DNA of 64,000 nt from the NCBI GenBank assembly GCA_964646425.1, contig CAZYEI010000001.1:14418-78417 (forward strand), given 5' to 3'. Positions 33,475 to 42,456 of this stretch are shown piece after piece; the first letter of the stretch is position 1, and each line of letters opens with the position of its first letter. Below the pieces are notes generated by a model. That model did not search any database. It saw only the letters and a list, made by a program, of their open reading frames with translations, and was not told the DNA's origin. This DNA comes from CAZYEI01 sp964646425 (GTDB lineage Bacteria; Bacillota_I; Bacilli_A; RFN20; JAISJY01). The position numbers and the translations under genes are program-made.

Positions 33475-34806
33475 TTATTTTTTAAATTTTGGCATCATAC
33501 CAGATTTCATCATCTTGCCTAATTGTTGCATTTGGACACTCATTTGTTCAAATTGGCGAAGTAATCTATTGACATCTGAGACTTCTTTTCCACAACCTTT
33601 AGCAATACGAGCTTTTCTAGAAGCCTTAATTATATCAGGATTTTTTCTTTCTTGAGGCGTCATACTATAAATAATTGCACGAGTTATCTTTAATTTATCT
33701 TCTGCTTCTTGTTTTTGTTCTTCACTTAACTTTGGCATACCTGGAATTAATTTTAAAATCATTTTTAATGGTCCCATTTTATTCATTTGTTCCATTTGAG
33801 TTAACATATCTTCTAAATCGAATTTTCCAGCCATTAAACGATTCATACTTTTTTGTAATTTCTTTTCATCTAAATTTTCTTGAGCTTTTTCAATTAATTG
33901 AAGAATATCCCCCATTCCTAAGATTCTTTCAGCCATTCTATCAGGATAAAAAATCTCAATATCATCAGGTTTTTCACCAGTTGTAATAAATTTCAAAGGA
34001 ACTCCAGTCATATGACGAATTGATAAAGCAGCTCCGCCCCTTGCATCGCCATCCATTTTTGTCATTACAGCTCCACTAATTTTAATTTGTTTATAAAATG
34101 AATCAGCAACATTTACAGCATCCTGTCCACTCATTGCATCAACAACTAATAAAACTTCTGTCGGATTAATTGCTTCTTGGATTTTTTTCAATTCATCCAT
34201 TAATTGTTCATCAATATGCAAACGTCCTGCTGTATCAACAATAATTGTATCATAGCCATGATATTTAGCATATTCTAATGAATTTTTTGAAATAGTTACA
34301 GGATCAACTTTATCTCCTTCTTGAAAAACTTCTACATCTATTTTCTTGCCTAATTGAACTAATTGTTCAATTGCACCAGGACGATATATATCGCATGCAA
34401 CAAGCATTGGCTTTTTATTAAATTTTTTTCTTACAATAGTAGCAATTTTACTTGCTGTTGTCGTTTTACCACTACCTTGTAAACCAACCATCATAATAAT
34501 TGTTGGTTTATTAGTGTTAAAAGTTAATTGACAAACATCTTTACCTAAAAGAATTTTTAATTCTTCATTTACAAGTTTAACAACCATTTGGCTTGGTGTT
34601 AGAGTTGGCAATACTTTCATTCCTACAAGACGATTTTTTAAACTAGCAACAAATTCTCTTGCAACTTTTACATTAACATCAGCTTCTAAAAGAGCAATAC
34701 GAATTTCCTCAAGAATCTCTTTCATGTTATTTTCTGAAAGTGTCGATTCTCCTTTTATCTTTTTAAATATACCATTTAATCTTTCACTTAAAGCTTCAAA
34801 TGCCAT
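33475..34806 (-). CDS. ffh: Signal recognition particle protein Ffh
   Basis: The 443-residue SRP54 GTPase binds 4.5S RNA and signal peptides and delivers ribosomes to FtsY. The N domain covers residues 1-90 and the G domain about 95-295 (G-L-Q-G-S-G-K-T-T-T, D-T-A-G-R-L-H, T-K-M-D-G). The Met-rich M domain begins at about 325 and has the RNA-binding helix-turn-helix region and a Met-rich C-terminus. The length is normal. It lies 11 bases after ylxM. Confidence 0.98.
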   Translation of the reverse strand: MAFEALSERLNGIFKKIKGESTLSENNMKEILEEIRIALLEADVNVKVAREFVASLKNRLVGMKVLPTLTPSQMVVKLVNEELKILLGKDVCQLTFNTNKPTIIMMVGLQGSGKTTTASKIATIVRKKFNKKPMLVACDIYRPGAIEQLVQLGKKIDVEVFQEGDKVDPVTISKNSLEYAKYHGYDTIIVDTAGRLHIDEQLMDELKKIQEAINPTEVLLVVDAMSGQDAVNVADSFYKQIKISGAVMTKMDGDARGGAALSIRHMTGVPLKFITTGEKPDDIEIFYPDRMAERILGMGDILQLIEKAQENLDEKKLQKSMNRLMAGKFDLEDMLTQMEQMNKMGPLKMILKLIPGMPKLSEEQKQEAEDKLKITRAIIYSMTPQERKNPDIIKASRKARIAKGCGKEVSDVNRLLRQFEQMSVQMQQLGKMMKSGMMPKFKK

Positions 34807-34817
34807 AATTATTCCCC

Positions 34818-35120
34818 CTAACGATTAAGAATTTTCATTACTTTATTTTTTAATTCATTGTGATTTTCTAAAATACTATTTATTTCTTCTATTTTATCAA
34901 GTAAATGCATTTTCGATTCATAATCTTCAAGTATTATTTCAACTCTTTTTAAAACATCATGAACCGCATTTCTCGATATATCTAAGTCTTCTGCAATTTC
35001 TTTTAAAGATAAATCATCTTGATAATAGCTTTGAAAAATTTGTATTTGGTGTGAAGTCAACAAATTTTCATAAATATCAAACAAAAGATTTATTCTTTCT
35101 GTTTTTTCAATATTACCCAT
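34818..35120 (-). CDS. ylxM: YlxM/p13-like SRP-associated DNA-binding-type protein
   Basis: The 100-residue protein has a sigma-70 region-4-like helix-turn-helix at about 20-60 (L-S-L-K-E-I-A-E-D-L-D-I-S-R-N-A-V). YlxM homologues sit beside ffh and ftsY and stimulate SRP GTPase function in some bacteria. Its start codon overlaps the stop of the preceding membrane-protein gene by one base, so translation is coupled. Confidence 0.92.
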   Translation of the reverse strand: MGNIEKTERINLLFDIYENLLTSHQIQIFQSYYQDDLSLKEIAEDLDISRNAVHDVLKRVEIILEDYESKMHLLDKIEEINSILENHNELKNKVMKILNR

Positions 35121-35407
35121 TAAAAGATAAAAATTTCAATAATAGAAATCACAAAGAAAACTGTAAAGTAAACTAATACGACACGATGAAACTCAGGTGT
35201 CTTTATCGCATTACGACGATATCCTGCAGGCACATAAAATAAATTCAAAAAGAATGAACATAAGTAATATATTACTGCAGTTGCAATAATCAAGCCTGGA
35301 TATCCCGGAATAATTGTCATAACTAAAGGAAATAGCCAAAGTTCTCCTACCCATTGGACTACTAAAAGAATTAATAGTCCTCCAAATAATCTCTTAAAAT
35401 CTATCAT
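35120..35407 (-). CDS. Unknown three-helix membrane protein in the ftsY-ffh operon
   Basis: The 95-residue protein has three hydrophobic helices (about residues 8-32, 36-60 and 74-94). A conserved-looking P-A-G-Y-R-R-N-A loop between helices 2 and 3 is basic and probably cytoplasmic. I do not recognise the family. It lies four bases after ftsY and overlaps ylxM by one base, so it is made with the SRP receptor and Ffh; a role in membrane insertion is only a guess. Confidence 0.75.
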   Translation of the reverse strand: MIDFKRLFGGLLILLVVQWVGELWLFPLVMTIIPGYPGLIIATAVIYYLCSFFLNLFYVPAGYRRNAIKTPEFHRVVLVYFTVFFVISIIEIFIF

Positions 35408-35411
35408 GATT

Positions 35412-36386
35412 TTACTCCCTTCCTAAAAATAATCCATTTAAATATTGGTCCAGATCAAATTCTTCTAAATCTTCCATTTTTTCTCCTAAACCAATAAATT
35501 TAACAGGAATTCCCAACGCTGATTTTATTGCGATAATGATACCACCTTTACTTGTACCATCCATTTTTGTCAAAACAATTCCATTAACACCTGTTGCTTC
35601 TGCAAAAGCTTTAGCTTGGAAAACGCCATTTTGACCAGTGGTTGCATCAATAACAAGTAACACTTCATGAGGAGCATTTGGAATCTCCTTTCCAAGAACA
35701 CGGCGAACTTTGCTTAATTCGTTCATTAAATTCACCTTTGTTTGTAATCTACCAGCAGTATCACATATCAAAATATCAATATTATTATCTTTTGCTTTCT
35801 TAGCAGCATCAAACATAACCGAAGCAGGGTCACCACCTAATTTCCCCTCAACAACTTCAACGCCAAGACGCTCACCCCATATTTTTAATTGTTCAGTTGC
35901 GCCTGCTCTAAATGTATCACCAGCTGCAAGTAAAACTTTTTTGCCCATTTTTAAATACCTGTGTGTAAGTTTAGCTATTGTAGTAGTCTTGCCAACACCA
36001 TTTACTCCAACCATTAGAATAACAGTAGGCCCTTCTTTAGCAAAATTAATTTCACTTTCAAGTTCATCATTTGAAGCATAAGAAACAAATATTTTATCAA
36101 TAACAATATCATTGATTGTTTGAGGATCTGTAATATTTTCTAATTTAACTTGAGACTTAGTAGCATTAATAATTTCAATAACTTCATGAACACCAACATC
36201 TGCTTCTATTAGTATTTGTTCAAGTTCATCAAAATAATCATCATCAACAACACGATATCTTGCCACCAAAGCATTTAGCTTATCAGAAAATGAAGTTCGT
36301 GCTTTATCTAAACCAGCAATATATTTTTCTTGTTGTTTAACTGATTTACCTAATATTTTTTCTTTTATTTTTGAAAAAAACGACAT
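35412..36386 (-). CDS. ftsY: Signal recognition particle receptor FtsY
   Basis: The 324-residue SRP receptor GTPase has a short basic N-terminus instead of the long acidic A domain, the usual Gram-positive form. The NG domain has G-V-N-G-V-G-K-T-T-T (P loop), G-D-T-F-R-A-G-A, D-T-A-G-R-L-Q and T-K-M-D-G. The start is the ATG at 36386 with GGAAGGTG upstream; a GTG at 36395 falls in that site. It lies 15 bases after rnc, where smc is often found between them. Confidence 0.96.
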   Translation of the reverse strand: MSFFSKIKEKILGKSVKQQEKYIAGLDKARTSFSDKLNALVARYRVVDDDYFDELEQILIEADVGVHEVIEIINATKSQVKLENITDPQTINDIVIDKIFVSYASNDELESEINFAKEGPTVILMVGVNGVGKTTTIAKLTHRYLKMGKKVLLAAGDTFRAGATEQLKIWGERLGVEVVEGKLGGDPASVMFDAAKKAKDNNIDILICDTAGRLQTKVNLMNELSKVRRVLGKEIPNAPHEVLLVIDATTGQNGVFQAKAFAEATGVNGIVLTKMDGTSKGGIIIAIKSALGIPVKFIGLGEKMEDLEEFDLDQYLNGLFLGRE

Positions 36387-36401
36387 ATTTGTCACACCTT
36401 C

Positions 36402-37112
36402 CTATTCAGCTTCAATTGCAAGTGCAGCTTTAGCAGCTTCTTGTTCAGCTTCCTGTTTTGATTTACCTTTTCCTTCACCAAAACGAATTCCATCTACTTC
36501 AACAACAACAGTAAATAATTTAGTGTTATCATCAAAGTCTTCTTCATTAATTACTCTATAACCTATGCTACCACGATCATCATTTTGAATTCGTTCTTGT
36601 AGTTTTGTTTTATAATCCTTGAAATCAACTTCTTTTCCATTTCTTTTTTCTTCTATAAAATCTTTTATTAATTCTTCAAAATTAATCAAAAAAATTTTTC
36701 TTGCTTCCTTAAATCCTAAATCAATATAAATAGCGCCAAAAATAGATTCTAAATTATCACATAACAAAGAATTTCTATCTCTTGCACCATTTTTTTCTTC
36801 ACCTTTACCCAAAAATAGATACTTACCTAGATTAATTGTTCTTGCAAGATAAGCAAGAAAAGGTTCTTCTACAATTTTTTGACGACAAAGTGATAGAGTT
36901 CCTTCAGAAAATTCAGGATAAGAGTTAAATAAATATTCAGTCACTATTAATTGAATTACTGCATCGCCCATCAATTCAAGTCTTTGATAGTGATTTAATT
37001 GTAATTGATGTTCATTAACATAAGTTGGATGAGTTAATGCCTCAATATATAATTGAGGATTTCTTGGTCGTATCTCTAAATACTTTAGTAAAGGAATAAT
37101 ATGATTAATCAT
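36402..37112 (-). CDS. rnc: Ribonuclease III
   Basis: The 236-residue endonuclease cuts double-stranded RNA such as the rRNA precursor. The catalytic signature is R-L-E-L-M-G-D-A-V at about 44-52. A second acidic site is L-E-S-I-F-G-A-I-Y at about 120. A dsRNA-binding domain fills about 165-235 (D-Y-K-T-K-L-Q-E ... S-K-Q-E-A-E-Q-E-A-A). The start overlaps the plsX stop by eight bases. It ends in TAG. Confidence 0.97.
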   Translation of the reverse strand: MINHIIPLLKYLEIRPRNPQLYIEALTHPTYVNEHQLQLNHYQRLELMGDAVIQLIVTEYLFNSYPEFSEGTLSLCRQKIVEEPFLAYLARTINLGKYLFLGKGEEKNGARDRNSLLCDNLESIFGAIYIDLGFKEARKIFLINFEELIKDFIEEKRNGKEVDFKDYKTKLQERIQNDDRGSIGYRVINEEDFDDNTKLFTVVVEVDGIRFGEGKGKSKQEAEQEAAKAALAIEAE

Positions 37113-38085
37113 TTGAACACATTGCTTCTTTTAAAGAAGCAACCACTCCACTTTCAACCATTTCTTTCGTAATTCTAATTGCGTGATAGAACGAACGAGC
37201 ATCACTATTTCCATGACCTTTTACAACCACACCATTTACGCCAACCAACATTGCACCACCATATTGTTTATAGTCCATAATTTTCATCATTTCAGCTACT
37301 CCACTTTTTGCAAAAATATAGCCGATTTTTGTAAATATATTTTTCTTAAAAGCATTTTTCATCAATGTTGCCATCATTTTTGCTGCTCCTTCAGTAGATT
37401 TCAAGAAAACATTACCATCAAAGCCATTAGTAATTATTACATCAGCATCTCCATTTAAGGCATATCTTGCTTCTAAATTACCTTTAAAATAATCAAGATT
37501 TTCATTTTTCAATAATTGATGAGCTTCTTTTACTAAAGGACTTCCCTTTTTTTCCTCTGCTCCATTACTTAATAAAAATACTCTAGGATTTGCCACTTTT
37601 CTAACGCATTTAGCATATAAGGCACCGATATGTGCAAATTGTTTTAAGTGTTCTGGCGTATTTTCATTATTAGCACCAATATCAGTAATTACAACTCCCT
37701 TACCATCAACTGTTGGGAAAGTTGTTAATAATGCCGCTCTTAGAACTCCAGGAATCAATTTTAATTTAATTGTTGCTGCAGTCAAAAAAGCTCCAGTTGA
37801 ACCAGCACTAACAACACCATCACAAGTACCATTAGCCACTAAATCTACAGCTTTAAGCATACTTGTTTCTCTTTTACGCATTACTTCTAATGCTCCATCT
37901 TCCATTTTCATCACATCACGAGCATCGATAATTTTACAAAAAGAAACTAACTCACTTAATTCTTCTTTTTTACCACATACATAAAATTCAACATCTCTAT
38001 ATTCTTCATGAAACTTTTTAATAGCCTCAACAACAATTTTACTTCCATTATCGCTACCCATTGCATCAACAGCAAGTTTAATCAT
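37105..38085 (-). CDS. plsX: Phosphate acyltransferase PlsX
   Basis: The 326-residue enzyme makes acyl-phosphate from acyl-ACP and phosphate, the first step of phospholipid synthesis in Firmicutes. Landmarks are L-A-V-D-A-M-G-S-D-N-G at the start, S-A-G-S-T-G-A, and N-G-F-D-G-N-V-F-L-K. It begins 46 bases after recG, the usual neighbour. fapR, fabD, fabG and acpP, often adjacent, are absent here; fatty acids may enter through FakA (40221-41852) instead. Confidence 0.97.
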   Translation of the reverse strand: MIKLAVDAMGSDNGSKIVVEAIKKFHEEYRDVEFYVCGKKEELSELVSFCKIIDARDVMKMEDGALEVMRKRETSMLKAVDLVANGTCDGVVSAGSTGAFLTAATIKLKLIPGVLRAALLTTFPTVDGKGVVITDIGANNENTPEHLKQFAHIGALYAKCVRKVANPRVFLLSNGAEEKKGSPLVKEAHQLLKNENLDYFKGNLEARYALNGDADVIITNGFDGNVFLKSTEGAAKMMATLMKNAFKKNIFTKIGYIFAKSGVAEMMKIMDYKQYGGAMLVGVNGVVVKGHGNSDARSFYHAIRITKEMVESGVVASLKEAMCSND

Positions 38086-38131
38086 AATAATTTCACCTCA
38101 TATATTCTTAATCTTATTTATTTTACCATTT

Positions 38132-40144
38132 TTAAGCTTCTTGTGCTATCTTTTTATTAAGATATTCTTTACTTCTAATTAAAATATTATGATTTTCAGC
38201 TTCATTTATACGATAAATGATTGATTGTGCATCTTTTTGAGCAATATCAAGTATCTTAATATCATCCACTAATGAAGCAAACATCATTGTCGGTAAACCA
38301 CTTTGTTTTAAGCCTAAAATTTGACCAGGTCCTCTAAACGATAAATCAAAACGTGCGATTTCAAAACCATCATTACAATTTTCTAGATATTGTAATCTTT
38401 TTAAAGTGTCTTCTTCTTTTTTCGTTGTCAATAAATAACATTTAGCTTGACTTCCATCTCTACCAATTCTTCCTCTTAGTTGGTGAATTTGTGCTAGTCC
38501 AAAATTTTCAGAATCATAGATAATCATCATAGTTGCGCTTTTAACATCAACCCCTACTTCAACAACTGTAGTAGAAATTAGTATTTGATATTTACCATTT
38601 GCAAAATCTGTCATTACGTTTAATTTTTCTTCATCGTTCATTTTTCCATGAAGAAGACCTACATTAGCAAATTGTTTTACATATTCTTTTAACCCATTAT
38701 AAACATCTGTGACATTTCTTCTTAACTCATTATCTCCTTCAATCATACTACAAATTATATAAACACTTTTTCCACTTAAAACTGCTTTTCTTATTTCTGG
38801 AATTAGTGAAATAATTGTATTAGATTGAATGACTTTTGTTTCAACCTTCCTTTTTCCAGATGGGAAGCATTGAAGGGTTGAAACATCCATATCACCATAC
38901 AATGAAATCGCTAAAGTTCTAGGAATTGGTGTAGCACTCATTGATAACAAATCAACAAATTCACCTTTTTCTTTCAACATTCTTCTTTGTTGCACTCCAA
39001 AACGATGTTGCTCATCAATAACAATTAAGCCTAACTTAGCAAATTGAACACTCTCTTGAATTAAAGCATGAGTTCCTACAACAATATCTATTTTATGCTC
39101 TTTTAAATCTAAATATATTTTTTCCTTTTCTTTTAAAGATAAACTTCCTACAAGTAATGATACTTTGAATTCTTTAGGAGCCATTTTCTTTAGTAAATTA
39201 AAATGCTGTCTTGCTAAAATATCGGTAGGAGCCATTAAGACACTTTGATATGAAGCAAAAGAAGTTGCAATCAAAGCCGTCATTGCCACAAGTGTTTTAC
39301 CAGTACCAACATCTCCTTGCAATAAACGATACATTACTTTTTCACTATTTAAATCATTTAAAATATCTTTAATACAATTACTTTGATCTATCGTAGGTTT
39401 AAATTCTAAAGAATTTAACCAATCATTAACTTTATTTATTGGAATATTTTTATTTACTTTTTTTTCTTTTAAACTATTAGAATTTTTTTGCAATTGCATA
39501 GCTAAAGAAAACACCAATAATTCTTCATATTTTAAATAACGTAATGCTTGTTTGATATCATCTCGTGAAGAAGGAAAATGTACAAAAAAATAAGCCATTC
39601 TTCTTGAAATTAAATGGTATTTTTCTCGAAATGACTCTGGAACTATTTCTTCAAAAAAGCCTTTTTTATCTAAATAAATATAAGTTTTATTAACTAAATT
39701 TGCAAATTCTTTATTTTTAACATCTTGAGGTAATGAATATAAAGGTTTTATCACTCCGTCTTTTTCAATATTAAGCAATAAATCTTGTACTATGATTTCT
39801 TTTTTATAATAATTATATTTTCCTTTAATTAATATTTCTTTACCTATGGACAAATTTTTGTAGTAAAAAGTTCTATTAAATACAATGCAATTATATTCTT
39901 CTTCATTGTACAAAACTTTAAAAGAAAATCTCGTTAAATTTCCTCTTATTCTCACAAATGCCGATTTTGCCACTATCATACCTTTAAAACAGACTAAATT
40001 ATTATTCATTTCAATATTTAAAGAAGTAATAGTCATATCCTCATAGCGATATGGCAAATAAGAAATAATTTCTTCACAAGAATTAATATTTAGTTTATTA
40101 AGATATTCTTTTCTTTTATTTGTTAATTTAAAATCTTTATCCAT
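38132..40144 (-). CDS. recG: ATP-dependent DNA helicase RecG
   Basis: The 670-residue helicase remodels stalled replication forks and Holliday junctions. The wedge/OB domain spans about 50-140. The helicase core has L-L-Q-G-D-V-G-T-G-K-T (Walker A, about 275), I-D-E-Q-H-R-F-G (Walker B), S-A-T-P-I-P-R-T and Q-L-R-G-R-I-G-R. The length is typical. A short AT-rich gap with a TATAAT about 20 bases upstream may be its promoter. plsX follows 46 bases later. Confidence 0.97.
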   Translation of the reverse strand: MDKDFKLTNKRKEYLNKLNINSCEEIISYLPYRYEDMTITSLNIEMNNNLVCFKGMIVAKSAFVRIRGNLTRFSFKVLYNEEEYNCIVFNRTFYYKNLSIGKEILIKGKYNYYKKEIIVQDLLLNIEKDGVIKPLYSLPQDVKNKEFANLVNKTYIYLDKKGFFEEIVPESFREKYHLISRRMAYFFVHFPSSRDDIKQALRYLKYEELLVFSLAMQLQKNSNSLKEKKVNKNIPINKVNDWLNSLEFKPTIDQSNCIKDILNDLNSEKVMYRLLQGDVGTGKTLVAMTALIATSFASYQSVLMAPTDILARQHFNLLKKMAPKEFKVSLLVGSLSLKEKEKIYLDLKEHKIDIVVGTHALIQESVQFAKLGLIVIDEQHRFGVQQRRMLKEKGEFVDLLSMSATPIPRTLAISLYGDMDVSTLQCFPSGKRKVETKVIQSNTIISLIPEIRKAVLSGKSVYIICSMIEGDNELRRNVTDVYNGLKEYVKQFANVGLLHGKMNDEEKLNVMTDFANGKYQILISTTVVEVGVDVKSATMMIIYDSENFGLAQIHQLRGRIGRDGSQAKCYLLTTKKEEDTLKRLQYLENCNDGFEIARFDLSFRGPGQILGLKQSGLPTMMFASLVDDIKILDIAQKDAQSIIYRINEAENHNILIRSKEYLNKKIAQEA

Positions 40145-40191
40145 ACAATATTACCTCATAATAATTATACAAAAAAAATATTAAAATATAA

Positions 40192-40216
40192 AGAAAAAAG
40201 GAGGTAATACCTCCTT
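40192..40216 (-). terminator. Terminator of asp23-fakA
   Basis: AAGGAGGT pairs with ACCTCCTT around a three-base loop, then TTTTTTC on the minus strand, four bases after the fakA stop. Confidence 0.85.
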
Positions 40217-40220
40217 AAAT

Positions 40221-41852
40221 TTATTCGACACTTAAATAATAAGAATATACTGGTTGTCCCCCAAAATGAACTTCAACATCAATTGGATAATTATTTGAAA
40301 CATAATTTGCTAATGCTTCAGCTTCTTCTTTGGTAGCTCCTTCACCATAAATAATAGTGGCAATCGCAGAATCTTCATCAATCATTCTTGCTAATAAATC
40401 TTTAGCGACTGTTGTTCTATCTTTATGAGCACAAATAATTTTCTTTTCCATAATTCCCATAAAATCATCTTGATTAATTTCAACTCCATCAATAACAGTT
40501 GATTTAATTGAAAAAGTAATTTGACCTGATTTAACCATATGTAAAGCTTCTTTCATCTCTTCTACATTTGATTCAAAATCAGCCTCAGGATTGAACATCA
40601 TACACGCAGTTAGTCCTTGAGAAATTGTTTTTGAAGGAATTACACAACAATTTTCGCACTCTGCAACTTCGCAAGCTTGCGTAGCAGCCATTACTATATT
40701 TGAGTTATTCGGTAATATAAAAATATTTTTAGCATTAGTTTCCTTAATTGCTTTAACAAAATCTTCTGTTGAAGGATTCATAGTTTGACCACCACTCACA
40801 ATAGTAGTAACTCTTAAATCTTTAAACATTTTGTCTAGTCCATCACCAACGGAAACAGCAATAATTGCATTTTCAACCTTAGGCTTATCTGGCGCTTTAT
40901 TTTGTTCAATCAAATTATTATGCTGTTCTTGCATGTTTTCTATTTTCAATGTCACAAATTCACCAAAAGATTGAGCATAATTTAAAACTGCTCCAGGCTT
41001 TAAAGTATGTACATGAACTTTTACAATATCTTCATCACGAACAACAACAGCAGATACACCAAATTTTTGAATCATATCAGAAAAATTCTTTTTAATAAAA
41101 GTCTTTTTTCCTTCGCCTTCTTTTCCCAAACGTAAAATAAACTCTGTACAATATCCATACGCTTCTTCATCATCGCTATTGTCAATTTTAGCACCGACAG
41201 CTTCCACATGAACTTGTGAAATTTCTTTTCTAGGAACAACTTGATTTTTTAATCCAAATAAAAATCCCTCTAAAACATAAAGTAATCCAGCACCGCCAGA
41301 ATCAACTACACCAACATCTTTTAATACAGGTAATAAATCAGGAGTTCTTTTTAATGAAGCTTTTGCTTCTTTTAATAAAAATTCCATTGCAGCTTCAATT
41401 GTTTGAAATTCATCAACATGATGTTTTAAAGCAGTACTGCTTTCTCTTATAACCGTCAATACAGTTCCTTCAACAGGACGCATTACAGCTTTATAAGCAA
41501 CTTCTCTTGCTTTATCCCATGCCTCGGTAAATTCGATAACATTAACTTCAGCTTTTCCTTCCATTCCTTGAGCAAATCCCCTAAAGATTTGAGACAAAAT
41601 AACACCAGAATTTCCTCTTGCCCCCATCAATAATCCTTTAGAAAAAGCTCTTGCAATTTCATAAATATTTGCATTAGATATATTCATAACTTCTTTTGAG
41701 CCAGAAGTTATTGTTAAATTCATATTTGTACCTGTATCACCATCAGGAACTGGAAACACATTTAATGCATCCACTTCAGGATAATGATTAAATAGGTTAT
41801 TCGCACCTGAAATAATCATTTGCTTCAGGATATGACCATTTATAGTTTTCAT
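40221..41852 (-). CDS. fakA: Fatty acid kinase subunit A (DAK2/YloV family)
   Basis: The 543-residue protein has an N-terminal DAK2-type kinase domain (about residues 1-200) with D-G-D-T-G-T-N-M, G-A-R-G-N-S-G-V-I-L-S-Q and D-S-G-G-A-G-L. A C-terminal DegV-like part follows. FakA phosphorylates exogenous fatty acids held by FakB, feeding PlsX/PlsY. FakB is not in the window. It lies 32 bases after the Asp23-family gene, the conserved neighbour. Confidence 0.94.
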   Translation of the reverse strand: MKTINGHILKQMIISGANNLFNHYPEVDALNVFPVPDGDTGTNMNLTITSGSKEVMNISNANIYEIARAFSKGLLMGARGNSGVILSQIFRGFAQGMEGKAEVNVIEFTEAWDKAREVAYKAVMRPVEGTVLTVIRESSTALKHHVDEFQTIEAAMEFLLKEAKASLKRTPDLLPVLKDVGVVDSGGAGLLYVLEGFLFGLKNQVVPRKEISQVHVEAVGAKIDNSDDEEAYGYCTEFILRLGKEGEGKKTFIKKNFSDMIQKFGVSAVVVRDEDIVKVHVHTLKPGAVLNYAQSFGEFVTLKIENMQEQHNNLIEQNKAPDKPKVENAIIAVSVGDGLDKMFKDLRVTTIVSGGQTMNPSTEDFVKAIKETNAKNIFILPNNSNIVMAATQACEVAECENCCVIPSKTISQGLTACMMFNPEADFESNVEEMKEALHMVKSGQITFSIKSTVIDGVEINQDDFMGIMEKKIICAHKDRTTVAKDLLARMIDEDSAIATIIYGEGATKEEAEALANYVSNNYPIDVEVHFGGQPVYSYYLSVE

Positions 41853-41884
41853 TTTATACCTCCGAGTTTTGCAGGTTCATTTTT

Positions 41885-42235
41885 TTATAAATTTTTTATA
41901 TTTTGAACATAAACATTAATTGTATTAAATTTTCTATTTAATGTTTTTTCTAAAACATATTTAACTTTCTTTTGAACTTCGGAAACCACTTCAGTAATAC
42001 GCACACCATAGCTAACAACAATATACATATCAATTTCAATTCCATGATTTCTCTTTTTAGCGAAAACTCCACGGCTATAATTATCTTTACCAAGAAGTTC
42101 GGCGATACCATCTCGAATAGTATTTTTTGAAGCCATACCAACCACACCATAACATTCTAATGCAGCATTTGCAGTAATTGTTGCAATCGCATTCATTGTT
42201 ACATTTGTATTGCCTTGCATAGCATTGTTATTCAT
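41885..42235 (-). CDS. Asp23/Gls24-family envelope stress protein (YloU-like)
   Basis: The 116-residue protein begins with an Asn-rich head, followed by the Asp23 domain (V-G-M-A at about 36, then G-I-E-I-D-M-Y-I-V-V-S-Y-G-V-R, ending in I-N-V-Y-V-Q-N-I). Such proteins form membrane-linked assemblies in the envelope stress response, and this one is the usual partner of fakA. The start is the ATG at 42235 with AAAGGAG upstream. In Bacillus it is divergent from rpmB; here rpmB is about 5.6 kb away. Confidence 0.92.
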   Translation of the reverse strand: MNNNAMQGNTNVTMNAIATITANAALECYGVVGMASKNTIRDGIAELLGKDNYSRGVFAKKRNHGIEIDMYIVVSYGVRITEVVSEVQKKVKYVLEKTLNRKFNTINVYVQNIKNL

Positions 42236-42262
42236 CAAACAGCATCTCCTTTCGCCCTAACT

Positions 42263-42290
42263 ATTATATAGAAAAAATTATTTTTTTCAA
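42263..42290 (-). promoter_or_regulatory. Promoter of asp23-fakA
   Basis: On the minus strand TTGAAA (42290-42285), a 16-base spacer and TATAAT (42268-42263) lie 28 bases before the ATG. Confidence 0.75.
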
Positions 42291-42404
42291 GTGTTATTTA
42301 TTTTTAGCCTGCTTTTCTACTAAAACGCCATAACAACACGCATATATTTTAGCACACTTTTTATAAAAATGCTATAAATATATTTTCTTCTTATTTTATT
42401 TAAA

Positions 42405-42451
42405 ATAAAAAGACACATTTTTACTAAAAAGTTAGTTAAATGTATCCTTTT
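42405..42451 (-). terminator. Terminator of the ABC exporter operon
   Basis: ACATTT with flanking bases on one side pairs with AAATGT on the other (total arms about 12 bases with one bulge), followed by TTTTTATTTT on the minus strand. Confidence 0.6.
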
Positions 42452-42456
42452 AAAAA

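Noticed and set aside
33675..33986. A 103-codon plus-strand frame inside ffh
   Set aside because: It is the reverse shadow of conserved ffh codons; Leu/Phe-rich artefact of the AT-rich M domain.
35710..36081. A 123-codon plus-strand frame inside ftsY
   Set aside because: It is antisense to conserved GTPase motifs and has no start signals.
42291..42404. A possible small RNA or gene between asp23 and the ABC exporter
   Set aside because: No open frame with a ribosome site and no stable fold or promoter pair seen.
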